A stretch of DNA of 64,000 nt. Source: Ascidia mentula. Its lineage: Eukaryota; Chordata; Ascidiacea; Phlebobranchia; Ascidiidae. Under the pieces are notes generated by a model. It had not been told where the DNA came from, searched no databases, and saw only the letters and a list, made by a program, of their open reading frames with translations. Every line of letters starts with the position of its first letter. Position 1 is the first letter of the stretch. The stretch lies in NCBI GenBank assembly GCA_947561715.1, contig OX387202.1, positions 1,240,001 to 1,304,000 on the forward strand, in the 5' to 3' direction. The position numbers and the translations under genes were made by a program. Positions 57,369 to 64,000 of this stretch are shown one piece after another.

Positions 57369-60300
57369 CTGACTTGAAAACGCGAAGTTGAACACCAACC
57401 CTTGTAAGATCGGCAATGGAGTCTGGAGATCGGTTGGGAAGACAATTAGGGCTCGCTGACGAAGGTTTGCTCCAATACGTCAATGAGCAGATGAAGAAGG
57501 AAGAGGAACGTGAGGAGCGAAGATTAAATCGCGAGCACGAAAGGCATATGGAAGAGGTGCGACGTGACGCCGAGCAGAGGAAACTCGAGGCCGAGCAGAG
57601 GAAACTTCACGCCGAGCAGAGGAAACTTGAAGCCGAAAGGGAAGAGCGGCAACAAATCCGCGCGATGGAGCACGAACTGGCGGTAAAGAAGCTTGAGTTC
57701 GAAGATAGGCAAGGCCGTGAAGAGACTACAAGCACGTCTTCAACATGCAGCAACACTGGTGCAGGCAAGTGTCCAGAGCTTCCCAAATTTGTGGATGATG
57801 TGGATGACATGGACGGATATTTGCTGCGATTTGAGAGATACGCGGAGAACAGCGGCTGGGAAAGGAATCAATGGGCGCCATGGCTTAGTGCACTGCTGAC
57901 TGGAAAAGCGATGGGAGTGTATTCTCGACTCTCGGCAGACGAAGCCAGAGACTACGAGGTGTTGAAACGGGCGTTGCGGGAGCGGTATGGATTACGCGAA
58001 GATGGATACCGCAACAGGTTCAACAATGAAACCCAGCAACAAGGCGAAACGGTTTCCCAGTATTTTGTTAGGTTCGAAAGTTATTTGGACAGTTGGGTAG
58101 AAATGGCCGGCATCGAAAAGACCTACAAAGGACTCAAGGAACTGTTTCTTCGCGAGAAGTTCCACAAAGACAGTTACCGAGAGCTATCACTATACATGAG
58201 ACAACATTCGACGAACGATTTAAAAGAATTTGCTGAGAAAGCCGATAGGTTTCTCGGCCCATTGAAAAAGACGATCAGCGGTCATAGCTCGAGCTGCTGT
58301 TTACTTTTCCAATTGTGAAAGGCCGGTCCAACGGGGCGTTAATCATCGCTTGTCAGGCCCTACTGACCGCAGGTGCTTTAACTGTAACGGACATGGACAT
58401 ATTGCAAGAGATTGTAACGAGAGAACAACCGGAGCGGTGCCACGTCGTCTCACAGACAGACCAGCAAACGCTTTGGTGATTCAGGTACGGAACCAAAACT
58501 TAAAGGCGACAATGGGTAGAGTAGGACAGAGACCGGTCGAAGCGATCCGCGACACAGGATGTACATCGGTAGTGGTTCGTAGGACATTAGTATCGGATGA
58601 CCAACTGACGGGAGAGGTACAATACGTCCAGGGTTTCAAGGGGAAGGCTGAACCTGCACCGGTAGCAGTCATCACGGTAGACACACCTTATTACTCAGGT
58701 ACGGTGGAGGCTATTTGTGTTACCGACCTGAACGTCGATCTTATTATTGGCAACATCCCTGGAGCCAGAGGTTGGGACTCACCAGATCCAAACTGGAGTT
58801 GCACGCCCGTTAAAACTTGTGCAGTTGTCACGCGATCAAAGACACATGAGCGAAGTTGTATAAAACCCTTAAGAATACCTGGCTGCAAAGGGTTTGACAT
58901 TGTTAATCGGGAGTCCTTTCTAAGGACGCATCTTTAGATAAGTTCCGGGACAAATCAGGTTTAAAATCTCGAGGCAACGGCCATGTGAAGTTTGTTCGAA
59001 AGGGAAACCTTCTGTACAGAGAGTTCTGGAATCCTAAATTCAACTATGGAAAGCCATTTCAGCAGCTGATGGTTCCCATGGCTTATCGATGCAAGATAAT
59101 GGGAGTGGCTCATGACTCCATTATGGGTGGTCATATGGGTATAAAGAAAACGCTGGACCGCATTCTTGGGAATTTTTACTGGCCTGGTATAAGGGGAGAT
59201 GTTCAACGTTTCTGCAAGTCTTGCGATGTCTGCCAGAAAACGATCAGCAAGGGAAGAATTGCAAAAGCCCCACTTCAAAGAATGCCGTTAATCGATGAGC
59301 CATTTAAAAGAGTCGCAGTGGATTTGGTCGGCCCAATTCAGCCTCCAAGCGAAGGTGGCCATCGCTATTTACTGACTCTGGTCGACTACGCCACACGATA
59401 TCCTGAAGCGGTGCCATTGAAGAACATCACAACCGAAGATGTGGCTGAAGCGCTGGTGGATATTTACAGTAGGGTGGGCATTCCGTGCGAGGTGCTATCC
59501 GACCAGGGGACCCAATTCATCTCCAGCTGCATGAAGGAAGTCGAAAGGCTGTTAAAGGTGCGCCACCTAAACACTACCCCATACTCTCCACAATGCAACG
59601 GGTTAGTTGAAAAGTTTAATGGCACGTTAAAGACAATGTTGAGACGGCTTTGCAACGAGCAGCCGAAGCAATGGAATCGTTACGTAAACCCCTTACTTTT
59701 CGCCTATCGTGAAGTACCCCATGAATCTACTGGGTTTGCGCCGTTTGAACTTCTATACGGCCGGACGGTCAGGGGACCGCTTCACATCCTCAAGGACATG
59801 TTCACCAACGAGGCAGCGGATCCAGAAACTATGTGCAGCTACCAATATGTCTTTGAGCTCCGAGAGAGACTGGAAAAGACTATGCAGGTCGCCAAAGAAG
59901 CAAGTGAGAGGGCACAGACCAGGTACAAGAAGAATTTTGACCGCAAGACAAGAAGACGGGCTCTCAAAGAAGGTGACCAGGTTCTGATTCTACTCCCCAC
60001 CGACAGCAACAAGTTGCTTATGCAATGGAAGGGGCCGTTCAAAGTCGAGGGGAAGGTTGGAAGCAATGACTACCGTGTGAATGTCAAAGGTAATACCAAG
60101 CTTTACCATATTAACTTACTGAAGAAATACGTCCAAAGAGAGTCAGAACAGAACATCGGATCAACGACGGGCGACGCACTGGTAATGAGAGCTTTGTGTC
60201 ATGAGATACCCGACTCAGTGGACGACGACGAATTGCTTGAGTTGAACTTGGGAACTCACCACGAAACAACCGATGACTTGGCCGTGAGTGATTCCCTTGC

Positions 60301-61744
60301 CGAGATTCAGAAGCAAGAAGTCATGAGGATTGTCAAAGCGCATGTAGGGGTATTTTCCGAAAGGCCCGGGTGCATGAACTTGGTTGAACACAACGTTCGA
60401 CTTACCAGCGACAAGCCGATACGTTCGAAGCCCTATACAGTGCCCTTTAACGTACGCGAGTCATTGCGAAAGGATATTCGCGAAATGTTAGACACAGGGG
60501 TAATAAGACCTTCAACGTCATCATATGCGTCACCGGTGGTTATAGTTCGAAAGATAGATGGTACAAACCGGATTTGCATAGATTATCGAAGACTTAACAA
60601 GGTAACGGTGTTCGATCCTGAACCGATGACGACGGCCCAGGATGTTTTCCACGACCTTAGAAACGACAAGTACTTTTCGACAATTGATTTGACTAAGGGA
60701 TACTGGCAGGTGAAAGTCGCAGATTCCGACGTACACAAGACAGCTTTTGTGACACCGGATGGATGCTACGAATTTTGCAAGATGCCATTTGGGATGAAAA
60801 ACTCCGGTGCAACCTTTGTACGGGGGATGCGAAAACTGTTGAAAGGTATGAAGAACGTAGAGCATTACATCGACGACGTCATTGTACACACGAAAACATG
60901 GGAGGAACACCTTACGACACTGGAAGAATTGTTTAGGCGACTGGCCCAAGCCCACATAACTGCACGACCCACCAAATGTCTCCTGGGGGCCAGTGATGTT
61001 AATTTTCTTGGGCATCATATCGGAAACAATGTCATTGGCTTGCATCAGGACAACGTAGGGAAAATAAAAGGGGCACCGAGACCAAGAACTAAAACAGAGG
61101 TTCGATCATTTTTGGGTTTAACCGGCTACTATCGGGACTACATTCCAAATTATGCCTCTATCGCCGTGCCTCTAACTGACCTTACCAGAAAGGGTCATCC
61201 GGACACCGTTAATTGGGGAGATGAACAACAAACGGCTTTTGATAGCCTTAAAACAGTATTGTCGAGTAGGCCCATTTTACACCTACCGGACACTGCACGG
61301 GAATTTGTTTTACGGACTGACGCCTCATGTGAGGGTATTGGGGCTGTTCTGCTCCAAATGCACAATGGACAATACTTTCCAATAAGTTATGAGAGTAAAA
61401 GGCTGTCGAATGCAGAACGACGATACTCGACCATCGAGCGCGAATGCCTAGCAGTTGTATGGGGTGTCAAAAAATGTATGGTATACTTGTACGGAAGAAA
61501 ATTTGTCTTACAGACAGACCATCAACCTTTATCGTTTTTGCATAACGCCAGGTTTGACAATGACAGAATCATGCGCTGGGCGATGTACCTTCAAAACTTT
61601 GACATTCGCTGCGAATATATTAAAGGATGCGAAAATGTTGGGGCTGACTATCTCAGCCGAATGTAATTGCCTTATTGTCGCCACATTTGTGTTTGTTTGC
61701 CGAAAATTTTTCAAAAGAAAAATTTCTTTTTAAAAACGGGGTTA

Positions 61745-62300
61745 TGTCACAAATGTGTTATAGATCGACCTAATGCGATAGTCTATGGCCTAATTCCCAT
61801 GCGACGATATCTCGCAACCACCGGACGTTTACTGTGCGTATCAAATCTTTTGTTTCGAACGGCCGCTTCGCACCCTCATTTCTTTTGTTTTCGTCCCGAA
61901 TGTGCCAGTTTTATCGCGTCGCCCGTTACTTGCTGCAGCCACCATTGTTGATACTGCTGGGAAAAAAGTTAACGCTTTGACCCCAGTCATTGTTACCCAA
62001 ACGATATAAGTAGCACTCTGTTTTCTAAAACAATTCATTTTAGTACAAACCCGCGCTGGTAAAAGTTTACACGTAAAAGCATTTAGCGTATGTGTAGTTA
62101 CAAATGTGTAGTTCAGTGTATTGGTTAAATTTATAACCGTGTTACTACGTCTGTAAGTAATCGTATTTTGTGTGTTGCATTCTATTTGAATAAGACAATA
62201 AAGGTGTAGGAAAAGGTTTATTGCTGATCAGGGTACAAGTGCGTTGCTGTTAAGGAACTTCCAATAGTCAGACCCATCTTTTGCTTAACGGAACGTTACA
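61745..62300 (+). repeat. 3' LTR of the Gmr1-like element
   Basis: 556 bases, TGTCACAA to GTTACA, directly followed by the target duplication GCCCC. A short purine run (aaaaacgggg) precedes it. Confidence 0.93.
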
Positions 62301-62305
62301 GCCCC

Positions 62306-63420
62306 CTATACAAAATATTGAATGAAAAATTCAATGATCAACATAAAAACGAGACGCATAACAAACTGTTTTTGCAGAACACACGTCAAGCCATTGTAAA
62401 ACTAACTTAATATTTCATGTAAAAAAATGCACGTTGAAAGTGATGTTTTGTCTTTAAATATTTCAAAGCAACTTCGCCATCAATCTTTAGTAACACATTT
62501 ACATTTTTTCCCACATATGTGCAAAAAAGCCACGATATTAGAGAGCTGCAGACAGGGTGTGTACACGCACTGTTTCGACCTGTAAGGTCTTATCATTGCA
62601 GCTGTTGACAGTGGCACTGTGCTAGAATATACACTATCGGGCGCACTAATTTCCACTTTGTTGTACCTTTCCGGTCAACGTTGATCCGTTGGACATCAGT
62701 CCTTACATTAGTCACGTGGTCATACCCAGCTATTGTGTTGGTTTAGTTCAGGAATTTCGATTCCTTGGCTAATTATGCCACCTTCATTATAATCACGCAT
62801 ACACGATTACCTCACATGCAATTTGAATATTCATAAATTATCGATGATAAAACGGATTATCTGCTTTCGGCTTTGAACGGATTGTTGTTGTTATTATTAT
62901 GCTTCTGCTCACATTAATTGTATACAAATTGTCAATAAGTTGTTTTTACTACTTTACTGTTGTAATTTTATCTTATTTTGTGATTTTATTTTTCTGTTTA
63001 TGCTGTTGTTTGCTGTTTGCTACACTTTCCTTCTTTTTTTATTTATGTTGAAGACATCTGTGTAACGAATTTTATTTCCTCCACGTCACCTTACACTTTT
63101 GTTAGTTATTGTTATTATTTGTATTCCATTGTTTTCACCTTTCTTCCTGGCACCTTGTAATTTCACTGTTTTCTTTCGTTGTTACCACTTTATTTATTAT
63201 ATTGTTTTACCCACGTATATCGCTTTTAAGTCTCGCACTTCACTATCACCACACTATTTTATTACCTTCGTCTTCTCTCCCTCTCCTATTATTTTACCCT
63301 CCGCTTATCAACTTGGGGAGCACGCCAGGACCCTGTCACCACACTCGGCTGGTTTTACTGGTAAGACTCCCTACGTGTATTTTGGTTTTATGATATTTTA
63401 AAGGTTGGTTTTTCTTAACA
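62306..63420. other. Intergenic or 5' region of an LTR element, no host gene seen
   Basis: Apart from the decayed hammerhead, this is T-rich sequence with no recognised coding part. The last few hundred bases probably belong to the 5' end of the element whose gag starts at 63421, but no LTR pair can be seen inside the window. Confidence 0.45.
62544..62603 (-). ncRNA. Decayed hammerhead ribozyme
   Basis: The layout is that of 48474-48526: stem I AGCTGCA/TGCAGCT, stem II GACC...GGTC, GAAA and stem III ACAG...CTGT with an added GTGTACAC hairpin. The CTGATGA core reads ATGATAA, with two changes expected to abolish cleavage. The flanks toward 62700 resemble those of the intact motif. Confidence 0.75.
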
Positions 63421-64000
63421 ATGGCTTTTAATGTTTTAATGCAACCTCCGCCTTTACGGCCGGGAGCTGACCTAGGACAGTATTTTAATGTATTTGAGTC
63501 CTATTGTACGAACGTCGAGGCCTCAGAAGAAATGAAACGACAACTGTTCCTGGCAAGCATTGACAACGACTTGAAATGGACAACACAAGAAAAAGACGCA
63601 AACTTGTTCGAGGTTTCCTACAAGGACCTCAAAGAACGCGCATTGCGCCAGAGGGCTTCTGGTCAACACGCAGAGCGTCAACGCGCCGAGCTGATAAGGC
63701 GCGTGCAATTACCTGGCGAATCCGCACGTGAATTAGTTTACGCCCTACAGGCACTGGGCGATGGTGCCTACAGCAACTCCGCTGAAGCTGCCCTTAAAAA
63801 TAAGGTTCTGTACATTACCTTATTGCAAGGCTTGCAAGACCGGCGCCTCCGGACACTATCCCGATCACCATTAAGTAAGAGCGATCATTCAGAGCCGCAG
63901 CTCAAGTCGTTGTTAATACACAAACACCGAGCTTGGTTCAAGTCACTGCAGTAAACACAAAAGCATCAGTGCAGTAATCACAAAAGCATCAGAGATCAGA
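63421..64000 (+). mobile_element. Start of a Ty3/gypsy element, gag, running off the right edge
   Basis: A gag-like frame from ATG 63421 reads MAFNVLMQPPPLRPGADLGQ and continues EEMKRQLFLASIDNDLKW, then ELVYALQALGDGAYSNSAEA. It parallels the gag of the 35.7-41.3 kb element (MAFNIGMTPPHFRNGDN, EEVKKHLFLTNVDKDF, FVYAIEALAARAYPRAADA) but is clearly diverged, so it is a separate family member. Only its first part is in the window, so wholeness cannot be judged. Confidence 0.8.

Larger units (their letters stand above)
56784..62300 (+). mobile_element. Complete Gmr1-like Ty3/gypsy element (integrase before RT), target duplication GCCCC
   Basis: LTRs of 565 and 556 bases flank the coding part, and perfect 5-base duplications GCCCC lie at 56779-56783 and 62301-62305. 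Parts in order are gag (from 57416, with repeated EQRKLEA units), a CCHC knuckle CFNCNGHGHIARDC (about 58375), protease AIRDTGCTSVV (about 58545), integrase zinc-binding and core domains with LSDQGTQF (59090-59650), a GPF tail (about 60030), RT with YIDD (60360-61050) and RNase H (61290-61666). Integrase upstream of RT is the hallmark of the Gmr1 lineage (Goodwin and Poulter). The LTRs differ at only a few bases plus a 9-base length difference, so the insertion is recent. It has about two apparent frame changes, some of which the family may use normally. Confidence 0.94.

Overview
The window is animal nuclear DNA, rich in A+T and in mobile elements. The mix points to an invertebrate deuterostome, and a tunicate is my best guess (inference). 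It holds short spliced host exons with GT-AG borders and introns as short as 74 bases, a Gmr1-type Ty3/gypsy element (pol order integrase-RT, a lineage described mainly from deuterostomes), Penelope-like elements (PLEs) and NLR-type leucine-rich-repeat exons. No rRNA, no intact tRNA gene, no CRISPR array and no operon was found.

Region 1 (1-31.1 kb) is a segmental-duplication cluster. A unit of about 7 kb is repeated in tandem: copy A from the left edge to about 6.06 kb, copy B from about 6.0 to 13.6 kb. Each copy carries a broken CsRn1-like gypsy piece (minus), a 162-base LRR exon (plus), a 267-base pre-LRR exon (plus), a PLE piece (minus) and an 89-base minisatellite. Rearranged blocks at 13.6-16.9 and 23.8-28.0 kb add two more 162-base LRR exons and pieces of a second PLE family. 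A terminal LRR exon with a stop codon lies at 30.8 kb. All five LRR exons are open, on the plus strand and in phase 0, so they may be parts of one expanded NLR-like gene whose N-terminus lies left of the window. A complete LTR element (17598-22319, target duplication ATCAG) has inserted into this cluster.

Region 2 (31-44.6 kb) holds a scrambled HELLS/LSH helicase pseudogene with a 150-base triplication, and a young 5.6-kb gypsy element (35729-41311) whose two 469-base LTRs are almost identical.

Region 3 (44.7-51.7 kb) holds an intact PLE with a 948-codon RT and GIY-YIG protein, a second partial PLE, and three hammerhead-ribozyme motifs. Among them lie two exons of a probable type II membrane protein with a fibrinogen-like domain. 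A 461-base hAT-type MITE with a perfect 8-base target duplication sits just downstream, and a 134-base tandem repeat follows it.

Region 4 (51.7-64 kb) holds a long palindrome built around a hammerhead-like core, three phase-matched exons that resemble the N-terminal linker of an NLR protein, a complete Gmr1-like element (56784-62300, target duplication GCCCC), a decayed hammerhead, and the gag start of another gypsy element that runs off the right edge.

The host signal is NLR-like and fibrinogen-like recognition genes being reshaped by duplication and retroelement insertion. The most unusual structural signal is the set of hammerhead folds tied to PLE tails.
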